Source of the DNA: Pseudomonadota bacterium
GTDB taxonomy: Bacteria > Pseudomonadota > Gammaproteobacteria > Steroidobacterales > Steroidobacteraceae
Length of the DNA stretch: 6,555 nt
Assembly (NCBI GenBank): GCA_021792815.1
Contig: JAJYTX010000166.1
Span: 1-6,555, forward strand
Direction: 5' to 3'
In this document: positions 1-6,106 of the stretch, piece by piece
How positions within the stretch are numbered: position 1 is the first letter of the stretch
Layout: every line of letters starts with the position of its first letter
Made by a program: the position numbers and the translations under genes
The notes under the pieces: model-generated
Told to the model about the DNA's origin: nothing
The model's database searches: none
The model's input: the letters and a program-made list of their open reading frames with translations, nothing else

Positions 1-286
1 CGAACGCCTGACTGCCCTCGGCGCTCAGCAGCCACTTGCGCGTCCCATCGGCCGAGTGCTGGGTGGCGATGATCCGCGGCGGCTGCACGCACGCGTGCTC
101 GGTCAGCTGCGCGCGAAACGCCTTGGCGAGATCCGTCATGCGCTCGAACGATGCCTCACCGCGCTTGTATACCCACTGCATGAGCTGACGGGCGCGGAAA
201 GGCTTGCCGCCGAGTTCCGCCACGAAACTCTCGAGCGCGGGCCGAGGCAGGCCCAGGAGATTCGTGGTCGGGACGGAGGGGCTCAT
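1..286 (-). CDS. rlmN: 23S rRNA/tRNA adenine-C2 methyltransferase RlmN, 5' part
   Basis: This is the N-terminal 95 codons of RlmN, the radical-SAM enzyme that methylates C2 of A2503 in 23S rRNA and of A37 in a subset of tRNAs. The gene runs off the left edge, so the CxxxCxxC cluster motif and the catalytic cysteines lie outside the window. Visible are the family's N-terminal accessory domain features: NLLGLPRPALESF at residues 9-21, KPFRARQLMQWVY at 28-40, FERMTDLAKAFR at 47-58, and SADGTRKWLL at 78-87. These match E. coli RlmN segments such as GEKPFRADQVMKWMY and SSDGTIKW. The ATG at 286 places the protein start where relatives start. It lies 19 nt after the ndk stop with no strong Shine-Dalgarno sequence, so the gene probably shares the ndk transcript, as in many gammaproteobacteria. 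Truncation by the window edge is the only oddity. Confidence 0.95.
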   Translation of the reverse strand, partial: MSPSVPTTNLLGLPRPALESFVAELGGKPFRARQLMQWVYKRGEASFERMTDLAKAFRAQLTEHACVQPPRIIATQHSADGTRKWLLSAEGSQAF

Positions 287-305
287 GGGCTTCGGCCGCG
301 GTTTT

Positions 306-734
306 TCAGCCGCGCGGGTGCAGCTCCGTTGTGCTGAAGAAGTAGGCGATCTCCCGCTCGGCGGTCTGCGGCGCATCCGAACCGTGCACCACGTTCTGCT
401 CGATGCTGAGCGCCAGATCCGCTCGAACGGTTCCAGGAGCGGCCTTCTTCGGATCGGTGGCACCCATGATCTCGCGGTTACGTGCGATGGCGTTCTCGCC
501 CTCGAGGACCTGCACCATCACCGGCCCGGAGGTCATGTAGCGCACCAGATCTTTGAAAAACGGACGCTCCCGATGGACTGCGTAAAAGCCCTCCGCCTCG
601 CGTTCGGACAGCCACAGCATGCGGGCAGCGATGATGGAAAGGCCGGCGGTCTCGAAACGGCGATACACCTCGCCGATGAGATTACGGCCGACGCCGTCGG
701 GCTTGACGATGGACAGGGTGCGCTCGAGCGCCAT
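306..734 (-). CDS. ndk: Nucleoside diphosphate kinase
   Basis: Ndk is a cytosolic enzyme that moves the gamma-phosphate of an NTP (usually ATP) to other (d)NDPs through a phosphohistidine, balancing NTP and dNTP pools. The 142-residue length is typical of bacterial Ndk. The sequence opens with the canonical [18 protein letters not shown] (residues 4-21). It also has [18 protein letters not shown] (55-72), [16 protein letters not shown] (89-104) and the active-site block NVVHGSD (114-120), with the catalytic histidine at residue 117, the same number as in E. coli. The C-terminal EIAYFF segment is also present. The ATG at 734 is supported by an AAAGG Shine-Dalgarno element at 744-748, 9 nt upstream. 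The stop lies 19 nt before rlmN, so the two are probably co-transcribed. A candidate promoter lies about 90 nt upstream, after the 308-nt gap that separates ndk from iscA. Nothing is missing from the protein. Confidence 0.98.
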   Translation of the reverse strand: MALERTLSIVKPDGVGRNLIGEVYRRFETAGLSIIAARMLWLSEREAEGFYAVHRERPFFKDLVRYMTSGPVMVQVLEGENAIARNREIMGATDPKKAAPGTVRADLALSIEQNVVHGSDAPQTAEREIAYFFSTTELHPRG

Positions 735-1042
735 TCGGATTGACCTTTCTGGACTGTTATGGGACCGGATGCGGCCGGCGATCCCGTTCGAACAGGAAAT
801 ACCGCCGATGCTGAGCCATACAGTTTACCCGGAGCCGCCCCGCCGGGGCAATTTCACCCCCCGCGGCGGCCCTGGTGCGCTCCCGACCGGCTCCCCGGGC
901 CGCAGACCGCGCCAGGCAGGCTTCCCGGAAACGGCCCGCGCCGCACTCACCGTGAACGGCAGGCAAGGGCCGCTACCTGCGCCACCCATGGGCTGTGCCA
1001 AGCGGGTCGGCGGCCGCACCCGCCGTGCGCACCGAGCGGCCC
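735..1042. other. 308-nt non-coding gap between iscA and ndk
   Basis: This is the one stretch over 300 nt without a gene. In many gammaproteobacteria the matching position holds hscB, hscA, fdx and iscX. All frames were read for remnants of these: no ferredoxin cysteine pattern, no DnaK-like segment and no IscX-like protein was recognised. The gap is very G+C rich on its iscA side. It holds the candidate ndk promoter (822-851) and the ndk ribosome binding site (744-748). No convincing Rho-independent terminator with a T-tract was seen after iscA. Short ORFs here have no recognisable motifs and look like chance products of high G+C. Confidence 0.6.
822..851 (-). promoter_or_regulatory. Candidate sigma-70 promoter for ndk-rlmN
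   Basis: On the minus strand TTGCCC (851-846) and TAAACT (827-822) are separated by 18 nt. Each matches 4 of 6 bases of the TTGACA and TATAAT consensus. It lies in the only long gap of the window, facing ndk, and would give a leader of about 80 nt. This was found by eye. No other pair in the gap looks better, but the match is weak. Confidence 0.4.
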
Positions 1043-1381
1043 TCAGACGGAAAAACTCTCTCCGCAGCCGCACTCGCCCTTCACATTAGGGTTACGGAAC
1101 CGGAATGCTTCGTTGAGGCCCTGTTTGACGAAATCGACCGTCGTGCCATCGATGAGCGGCAGGCTTTCCGGATCGACGTACACCTTCACACCACGGTCCT
1201 CGAAGACCCGATCTCCGGGTCGGACCTCGTCGGCATAGTTCACCACGTAGGCGAAGCCGGAGCAGCCGGTCTTGCGAACCCCGATTCGCAGACCGATGCC
1301 CTGTCCCCGGGTGGCGAGGAAGCTCTTGATGCGGTTGGCGGCGGGCTCGGTCAGCGAGATGGCCATGGGATGATGGGGCAT
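1043..1381 (-). CDS. iscA: A-type iron-sulfur carrier protein IscA
   Basis: IscA is a small HesB/YadR-family carrier that binds iron or Fe-S clusters through three conserved cysteines and passes clusters to apo-proteins. All three are present in the 112-residue protein: Cys40 in KTGCSGFAY (residues 38-46), and Cys104 and Cys106 in ECGCGESF near the C-terminus. Across its length it follows E. coli IscA closely (for example [27 protein letters not shown] and RNPNVK), and the ending fits IscA better than ErpA. The ATG at 1381 has AGG at 1388-1390, 6 nt upstream. An in-frame ATG at 1366 would give a protein start aligned exactly with E. coli IscA ([13 protein letters not shown]) but has no Shine-Dalgarno element. 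The gene follows the desulfurase fusion by 18 nt, so sulfur donor and carrier are probably made from one mRNA. Unusually, no iscU, hscBA or fdx follows. Confidence 0.95.
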   Translation of the reverse strand: MPHHPMAISLTEPAANRIKSFLATRGQGIGLRIGVRKTGCSGFAYVVNYADEVRPGDRVFEDRGVKVYVDPESLPLIDGTTVDFVKQGLNEAFRFRNPNVKGECGCGESFSV

Positions 1382-1399
1382 CGGGAACCTGTGCCGATT

Positions 1400-2914
1400 T
1401 TACACCCGTACGGGCCAGAGTCGCAGGCATTCCCGTAGCGCATCCTCGAGGATGAGAATCCGGCCAAGCTTCTCCTGCGGCACCGCAAGCTGCCGCGCCC
1501 AGTCCACCGGCGTCCCGGGCAGCAGCTCGGCGCGCTGTCGTCCCGGAAGCTGCCCAGCCAGCCATGCGGCCACGGCCAAGGTGTGCGGACAGCCGTATGC
1601 CTTGAAAGAGGCCTTGCGGACCGATTCGTCGTGCACTTCGAGCCTGAAGCGCACCCAGACCTCCCGACCCGGACCGCCCGCCTCGCCCACCACTTCCGTG
1701 TCCCCCATCGGTAGCGTCCGCGGCCCGCCTGTACCGCGCTCTGGACCCTCGGCAGCCGGCGAGAGCGCACGCAGCCGCCCGAGTTCCCGGCGCAGCGCGC
1801 CCGCCGCCCGACACAGCTCAGCGGGCGTCGTGAACCGGCCGAAGCTCAAGCGCAGCGAGCTTTGCGCCAGCTCGCTGTCCCGGCCCAGGGCGCGCAGCAC
1901 GTACGAGGGCTCGGCGGAAGCCGAATTGCAGGCCGAGCCGGTCGAAACGGCAAGATCACTGAGCCCGGTCACCAGGCTTTCTCCCTCGACGCCCTCGAAA
2001 GAGACGTTGAGAATCCCCGGCACGCGTGACGCATGCTCGCCATTGAGGTGAACACCGCCGAGCGCGGCCAGCTCCCGCCACAGTCCGTCACGCAGCGTGG
2101 TGAGCCTCAGGCTCTCGGCGGGCAGCTTTTCCCGGGCCAGCTCGCAGGCGAGCCCAAAACCGACGATCTGGTGCGTCGGCAACGTGCCGGGCCTGAGGCC
2201 CCTCTCCTGCCCACCCCCGAATGCCAGCGGCTGCAGATGCGGCCTCGTGCCGGCGCGTGCGTACAGCGCGCCGATCCCCTTCGGTCCGTAGAGCTTGTGG
2301 GCCGTAAAGGACATGAAATCGATCGGTAACGCACGCAGGTCAATCGGGGTCTTGCCGACTGCCTGCGCCGCGTCCGTGTGAAACAGGATGCCACGCGCGC
2401 GGCACAGCCCGCCGATCGCCTCGACGTCCTGGATGACCCCGGTCTCGTTGTTGACCAGCATCACGGAGACGAGGACCGTATCGGGCTGCAGCGCCGCGGC
2501 GACGGCCTGCGGGTCGATCCGTCCCGTGCGGTCGGGACTCACCAGCGTCACCCGGAAACCTTCCTTCTCCAGGCGCTTGCAAGGATCGAGCACGGCCTTG
2601 TGCTCGATCCGTGTGCTGATCACGTGCCGTCCGCGATGCGCGCTCGCGCGGGACACGCCCAGCAGCGCCAGATTGTCGGATTCGGTGGCGCCGGAGGTGA
2701 ACACGATCTCTTCCGCGGCCGCGCCGATCAGCGCGGCCACCTGGTCTCGCGCCCTCTCGATCCGCCCGGCCGCACGACGCCCGAATACATGCATCGAGGA
2801 AGGATTGCCCCAGCCCCCGTCCTCTTTGAGACAGCGATCCATGGCGTCGGCCACGGCGGGGTCCACGGGTGTGCTCGCCGCGTAATCGAGATAGACCGGC
2901 TGCGGCGCGCTCAT
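1400..2914 (-). CDS. IscS-like cysteine desulfurase with C-terminal IscU-like domain
   Basis: A PLP enzyme that takes sulfur from L-cysteine as an enzyme persulfide, for Fe-S clusters and probably tRNA thiolation. Residues 1-385 are a full group I (IscS/NifS) desulfurase: YLDYAASTPVD at 8-18, TSGATESDNLAL at 73-84, His105, VNNETGVIQD at 154-163, Asp181 and Gln184, the PLP lysine Lys207 in SFTAHKLYGPKG, and the persulfide cysteine Cys329 in GSACNSASAEPSYVLRALG. After LRALSP, where E. coli IscS has about 20 more residues that help bind IscU, a Gly/Pro-rich linker (386-418) leads to residues 419-504, which align with IscU. FKAYGC (437-442) matches IscU FKTYGC, and ILILEDAL (486-493) matches the SILAEDAI helix. 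Only the Cys63-equivalent ligand (Cys442) remains: the Cys37 region has none and the Cys106 position is Arg485. The ATG lies 3 nt after the trmJ stop, implying translational coupling. Desulfurase activity is near certain, but the tail's role is inferred. Confidence 0.95.
   Translation of the reverse strand: MSAPQPVYLDYAASTPVDPAVADAMDRCLKEDGGWGNPSSMHVFGRRAAGRIERARDQVAALIGAAAEEIVFTSGATESDNLALLGVSRASAHRGRHVISTRIEHKAVLDPCKRLEKEGFRVTLVSPDRTGRIDPQAVAAALQPDTVLVSVMLVNNETGVIQDVEAIGGLCRARGILFHTDAAQAVGKTPIDLRALPIDFMSFTAHKLYGPKGIGALYARAGTRPHLQPLAFGGGQERGLRPGTLPTHQIVGFGLACELAREKLPAESLRLTTLRDGLWRELAALGGVHLNGEHASRVPGILNVSFEGVEGESLVTGLSDLAVSTGSACNSASAEPSYVLRALGRDSELAQSSLRLSFGRFTTPAELCRAAGALRRELGRLRALSPAAEGPERGTGGPRTLPMGDTEVVGEAGGPGREVWVRFRLEVHDESVRKASFKAYGCPHTLAVAAWLAGQLPGRQRAELLPGTPVDWARQLAVPQEKLGRILILEDALRECLRLWPVRV
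1403..1660 (-). other. Degenerate IscU-like domain (residues 419-504 of the desulfurase)
   Basis: This segment of the fusion aligns with E. coli IscU from the strand after Cys37/Asp39 to the C-terminal helix; the IscU N-terminal helix is missing. Paired landmarks are SFKAYGC against RFKTYGC, and PVDWARQLAVPQEKLGRILI against the IscU stretch that includes LELPPVKIHCSILA. Of the ligand residues, Cys63 is kept as Cys442. The Cys37 segment reads GPGREVW with no cysteine, His105 is Gly484 and Cys106 is Arg485. The HscA-binding LPPVK motif has become VPQEK (478-482). A second cysteine, Cys496, sits in the last helix. The domain cannot hold a cluster in the normal IscU way. Confidence 0.8.
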
Positions 2915-2917
2915 CGC

Positions 2918-3655
2918 TCAGCCCGGATTCCCGGCCTTGCGCCTGTGGCGCTGCACCGCTGTCAGGATCCCGCGCAGTATGTTGACTTCGTTGCGATCGA
3001 GTTCGGCGCGCTGCAGGAAGCGACGGATGCGGGTCATCAGATGCGTGCCGCTGCGGGTGCGGTCGCGGAAGTCGATTTCCTGCAACACCTGCGCCAGGTG
3101 CGCGTACAGCCGTTGCATCTCCTGCGGATCCGCAAGTGGACCGGCACCGGGTGTGGCATCGATCGCGACGCCCCGGACCCGAAACAGCTCGTAGGCGACG
3201 ATCTGCACGGCCATGGCGAGATTGAGCGAGGGATAGGTGTCGCTCACCGGCACACGTACCAGAAGATGCGCCGTCTCCAACTGCTCGTTCGTGAGGCCGG
3301 CCCGCTCCGATCCGAACAGTATGGCGGCCGGCCCCCGCTTCGCTTCGCGCACGATGCGCCCGGCGGCATCGCGCACGTCGGCCACGCGGAAGTACTGGTC
3401 CCGTTCACGGCTGGTCGTGGCGGCCACGAAACCGACGCCTGCCAGGGCTTCGCGCACCGTACCGACGACGCGCGCGCCGGTCACCAGATCATCGGCGCCG
3501 GAGGCGCGCGCGATGGCCTCGCTGTGCGGAAACTGCCGCGGGTTGACCAGAATGAGCTGCTCGAGCCCCATGTTTTTCATGGCGCGGGCGGCCGCCCCGA
3601 TATTGCCGGGGTGGGACGGTTCGACGAGGACGATGCGGATATCGGCAGGCGCCAT
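2918..3655 (-). CDS. trmJ: tRNA Cm32/Um32 2'-O-methyltransferase TrmJ
   Basis: TrmJ is a SPOUT-class methyltransferase that uses S-adenosylmethionine to 2'-O-methylate C32 or U32 in the anticodon loop of several tRNAs. The 245-residue protein shows the family blocks in order: IRIVLVEPSHPGNIGAAARA (residues 6-25), MKNMGLEQLILVNP (26-39), the knot motif ILFGSERAGLTNEQL (112-126), and PSLNLAMAVQIVAYELF (142-158), which together form the SAM pocket. The helical tail ends with NEVNILRGIL (222-231), as in E. coli TrmJ. The ATG at 3655 is chosen because it has AGGG 8 nt upstream and matches the family start. The open frame continues 47 codons further upstream, but that part is low-complexity and Arg-rich. 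The stop is 3 nt before the desulfurase start. trmJ directly before iscR/iscS is the usual gammaproteobacterial order, but here iscR (and cysE, present in Pseudomonas) is absent between them. Confidence 0.96.
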   Translation of the reverse strand: MAPADIRIVLVEPSHPGNIGAAARAMKNMGLEQLILVNPRQFPHSEAIARASGADDLVTGARVVGTVREALAGVGFVAATTSRERDQYFRVADVRDAAGRIVREAKRGPAAILFGSERAGLTNEQLETAHLLVRVPVSDTYPSLNLAMAVQIVAYELFRVRGVAIDATPGAGPLADPQEMQRLYAHLAQVLQEIDFRDRTRSGTHLMTRIRRFLQRAELDRNEVNILRGILTAVQRHRRKAGNPG

Positions 3656-3691
3656 GATCGATACCCTACGGAAGCGGCGGCCCGCTGCAAA

Positions 3692-3717
3692 GCCCCCGCG
3701 GCCACCGAGGCGGGAGC
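3692..3717 (-). terminator. Weak terminator-like hairpin after the permease gene
   Basis: Read on the minus strand, GCTCCCGC (3717-3710) and GCGGGGGC (3699-3692) can pair over 8 bp with one G-U, closing a 10-nt loop. Only three T residues follow. It lies 8 nt after the permease stop and before the trmJ ribosome binding site. The T-tract is too short for a strong Rho-independent terminator, so it may be partial or only reflect high G+C. Confidence 0.35.
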
Positions 3718-3725
3718 CGGTCCCC

Positions 3726-5213
3726 CTACTCGAGCGGTGCGCGCGCCTCCGGTCCGGAGCGATGCAATTTGCTGTGGCGGTAACCGTAGAGCGCATAAAC
3801 GACCGCGCCGATGGCGGTCCACACGACCAGCCGCACCCAGGTGCTCGGCGGCAGCGTCACGATCATGGTGCCGCAGACCAGTGCACCGCCGATGCAGATG
3901 AACCACGGCGCCGGCACTTTGAAGGGTCGCTCCAGGTCCGGGCGGGTATGGCGCAGCACGAGCACGCCGATGCATACCGTGACGAAGGCCATCAGTGTAC
4001 CGATCGACACCAGCTCCCCGAGCAGCCCGACCGGGAACAGTCCGCCCACGACGGCCGCGCACACCCCGGTGACGATCGTGCCCGTGGAAGGCGTGCGGAA
4101 CTTCGGATGAATCTTGGCGAATATCTGCGGCAGCAGCCCGTCCTGCGCCATGGCATAGAAGATGCGCGCCTGGGCGATGGTCATCACCAGCATCACCGAA
4201 GTCATGCCGAGAATGGCGCCGAGATCGACCGGCAGGCTGAACCAGTGCAGCTGCGGGTAGGTCTGCAACGCGAGCGCGATCGGCGCGGCGACGTCGAGCT
4301 TCTTGTAGTTGACCATCCCGGTGAGCACCGCCGAGGTCAGCACGTAGAGCAGCGTGCAGATGACCAGGCTGGAAAGAATGCCGATGGGCATGTCCCGCTG
4401 CGGGTTCTTCGCCTCCTGCGCCGTGGTCGAGATCGCATCGAAACCGATGTAGGCGAAGAAAATCACGCCCGACGCCGCGAACACGCCGCTCCAGCCGTAG
4501 AGCCCGAATTGACCGGTGTTTCTCGGGATGAACGGGTGCCAGTTGGCATGTTGGATGAACCCGAGGCCGAGCACGATGAACAGCACCACCACCGCGACCT
4601 TGAGGCTCACGATCACGGTGTTGAATTCCGAGGACTGCTTGATGCCTATGTAGCACACTGCGGCGAGCGCGGCCACGATGAGCACCGCCGGCACATTGAG
4701 GATGGCGCCCGAACGCGCTATGGAGAAACTGTCCGGCGCAATCTGCATGAACGGCGCATGAGACAGCATGTAGGGGATGTGCACGCCGAGTTCGCTCAGC
4801 AGCCGGTTGACGTAACCGGACCATCCGACCGAGACCGTCGCCACCGCGAACAGATACTCCAGGATGAGGTTCCAGCCGATGAACCACGCGATGCCTTCGC
4901 CGAGAGTGGCGTAGGTGTAGGAGTAGGCGCTGCCCGTTACCGGCACCATGGCCGCGAATTCGGCGTAGCACAGGCCCGCGAACGCGCAGCCGATCCCGGC
5001 GATGATGAACGACAGCACCAGCGCCGGTCCGGCATGCTGCGCCGCGGCGACGCCCGTCAGGACGAAAATGCCGGTACCGATGATGCCCCCGATACCGAGC
5101 ATCGTGAGCGCAGTAGCCGAGAGCGTGCGGTTCAGCTCGTGGCCCGCGACATCCGCCGCCTCCGCCGCCTCTATTTCGGCGACCGTTTTCGTCGCTAAAA
5201 GCTGGCTCTTCAT
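3726..5213 (-). CDS. APC-superfamily (CAT-type) amino-acid permease
   Basis: An inner-membrane amino-acid transporter of 495 residues, the usual length for the cationic amino-acid transporter-like branch of the APC superfamily. About twelve hydrophobic segments are visible, near residues 30-54, 62-86, 104-130, 170-192, 197-220, 240-262, 278-300, 328-352, 376-396, 398-420, 436-456 and 460-478. The unwound TM1 substrate motif [15 protein letters not shown] is at 40-54, and [20 protein letters not shown] (255-274) is the typical TM6-TM7 signature of the family. Lys205 in TM5 may match the lysine that replaces a sodium site in proton-coupled ApcT, which would suggest proton symport; this is inference. 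The substrate cannot be told from sequence: basic and other amino acids are both possible. The ATG at 5213 follows the suhB stop by 62 nt, has no clear Shine-Dalgarno element, and is overlapped by a 9-bp inverted repeat. A permease here is not part of the common secF-suhB-trmJ neighbourhood. Confidence 0.93.
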   Translation of the reverse strand: MKSQLLATKTVAEIEAAEAADVAGHELNRTLSATALTMLGIGGIIGTGIFVLTGVAAAQHAGPALVLSFIIAGIGCAFAGLCYAEFAAMVPVTGSAYSYTYATLGEGIAWFIGWNLILEYLFAVATVSVGWSGYVNRLLSELGVHIPYMLSHAPFMQIAPDSFSIARSGAILNVPAVLIVAALAAVCYIGIKQSSEFNTVIVSLKVAVVVLFIVLGLGFIQHANWHPFIPRNTGQFGLYGWSGVFAASGVIFFAYIGFDAISTTAQEAKNPQRDMPIGILSSLVICTLLYVLTSAVLTGMVNYKKLDVAAPIALALQTYPQLHWFSLPVDLGAILGMTSVMLVMTIAQARIFYAMAQDGLLPQIFAKIHPKFRTPSTGTIVTGVCAAVVGGLFPVGLLGELVSIGTLMAFVTVCIGVLVLRHTRPDLERPFKVPAPWFICIGGALVCGTMIVTLPPSTWVRLVVWTAIGAVVYALYGYRHSKLHRSGPEARAPLE

Positions 5214-5243
5214 TCCGGGACTGTACACGCGCCGGTCCCGGAA
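5213..5243 (-). promoter_or_regulatory. Perfect inverted repeat at the permease translation start
   Basis: The 9-base arms TTCCGGGAC (5243-5235 on the minus strand) and GTCCCGGAA (5221-5213) are exact reverse complements with a 13-nt spacer. The second arm takes in the first base of the permease ATG. In mRNA this would fold into a G+C-rich stem covering the ribosome landing site; in DNA it could be a dimeric repressor operator. There is no T-tract, so it is not a classic terminator. The arms are clear; the function is inferred. Confidence 0.55.
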
Positions 5244-5275
5244 ATCGAGCTGGCCCGCCGGCCGGCGGATTGCGC

Positions 5276-6076
5276 TCAGCGCTCGCGCAACTGCTCGGGC
5301 ACGAACGGCGCGAACAGCTCGATCAAGGCCCCATAAACTTTGGGTGTGCCGGCGATCACATGGCCGCCCTGGCGGTATTCGCCCCCGGTCAGCGTGCCGA
5401 TGTGCCCTCCGGCCTCCTGCACGAGGAGCGTGCCCGCCGCGGTGTCCCACGGCGAGAGCCCGATCTCCCAGAACCCATCGATCCGGCCCGCCGCGACATA
5501 CGCCAGATCGAGCGCCGCAGCGCCCGGGCGGCGTATCCCGGCCGTGTGTTCCGTGGCCGCCCTGAGCATCGCGAAGTAGGCGTCCGTGTAGCGCGTGTCG
5601 CCGCGGAAGGGGAAACCCGTACCGATCAGCGCCCCCTCCAGCGTGCGCTGCTTGCTGACCCGGATCCGGCGGTTGTCGAGGTGTGCCCCGCCGCCGCGCG
5701 AGGTCGTGAACAACTCCTGACGCATCGGGTCGTACACCACGGCGTGCTCGAGTCGCCCCCGCTGCTGACAGGCGATCGACACCGCGAATACCGGGAAGCC
5801 GTGCAGGAAATTGGTCGTGCCGTCGAGCGGATCGATGATCCAGAGTGTTTCGTGCTCGCCGCTGGCACCGCTTTCCTCGGCCAACACCGCGTGATCCGGG
5901 TAGTGGCGGCGGATGATGCCGATGATCTCCGCCTCCGCCGCCCGGTCCACCTCGGAGACGAAATCGTTGCGTCCCTTGGTGCTGACCGTCAGCGCATCGA
6001 GGCTGTTGAGGCTTCGGACGATGACCTCACCGGCGCGCCGGGCGGCGCGGACCGCGATGTTCAGAAGAGCGTGCAC
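5276..6076 (-). CDS. suhB: Inositol monophosphatase family protein SuhB
   Basis: SuhB is a Mg-dependent inositol-1-phosphatase fold protein. In E. coli its main role is as a partner of the Nus factors in rRNA antitermination and ribosome maturation. The 266-residue product has motif [13 protein letters not shown] (79-90, metal ligands Asp82 and Asp85), the earlier ligand Glu67 in EES, and motif B, WDTAAG (210-215, Asp211). [17 protein letters not shown] (115-131) and [20 protein letters not shown] (187-206) follow E. coli SuhB closely, so phosphatase activity should be intact. The start is a GTG at 6076: the first residues, [16 protein letters not shown], then align from the first codon with E. 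coli [16 protein letters not shown]. No strong Shine-Dalgarno sequence is visible. The gene starts 30 nt after secF ends, with a small hairpin between, and probably shares the sec transcript. Confidence 0.96.
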   Translation of the reverse strand: MHALLNIAVRAARRAGEVIVRSLNSLDALTVSTKGRNDFVSEVDRAAEAEIIGIIRRHYPDHAVLAEESGASGEHETLWIIDPLDGTTNFLHGFPVFAVSIACQQRGRLEHAVVYDPMRQELFTTSRGGGAHLDNRRIRVSKQRTLEGALIGTGFPFRGDTRYTDAYFAMLRAATEHTAGIRRPGAAALDLAYVAAGRIDGFWEIGLSPWDTAAGTLLVQEAGGHIGTLTGGEYRQGGHVIAGTPKVYGALIELFAPFVPEQLRER

Positions 6077-6091
6077 TTGAGCTTCGGTCCC

Positions 6092-6106
6092 GGATGCCCG
6101 GCATCC
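6092..6106 (-). promoter_or_regulatory. Short hairpin between secF and suhB
   Basis: Directly after the secF TGA the minus strand reads GGATGC-CGG-GCATCC, a perfect 6-bp stem with a 3-nt loop. It has no T-tract, so it is unlikely to stop transcription by itself. It lies 16 nt before the suhB GTG and could influence suhB translation or mRNA decay. It could also be chance. Confidence 0.35.

Noticed and set aside
757..819. Small minus-strand ORF of 20 codons before ndk (ATG at 819), a possible leader peptide
   Set aside because: There is no Shine-Dalgarno element, the ATG is only about 5 nt after the candidate -10 box, and the peptide shows no run of one amino acid or hairpin pair typical of attenuators.
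984..1001. Sigma-54-like TTGGCAC followed by ATGGG after iscA on the minus strand
   Set aside because: The -24 half fits, but the -12 half has GG where GC is needed, and no activator site is evident.
3656..3796. 47-codon N-terminal extension of the trmJ frame
   Set aside because: Arg-rich, unlike any TrmJ start, overlaps the permease end and hairpin region, and the ATG at 3655 has a good ribosome binding site and family-matching start.
2378..3901. Plus-strand open frame of 507 codons opposite trmJ and the desulfurase
   Set aside because: Antisense to two well-supported genes, no domain-like pattern, and low-complexity composition.
3237..5198. Very long plus-strand open frame of 653 codons opposite the permease and trmJ
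   Set aside because: It is antisense to two clear genes, rich in Arg, His and Asp with no recognisable motif, and fits the long chance frames expected opposite coding DNA at high G+C.
5255..5268. Self-complementary CCGCCGGCCGGCGG downstream of suhB as a terminator
   Set aside because: It has no loop of its own beyond 4 nt of the palindrome and no T-tract; short G+C palindromes are common at this base composition.
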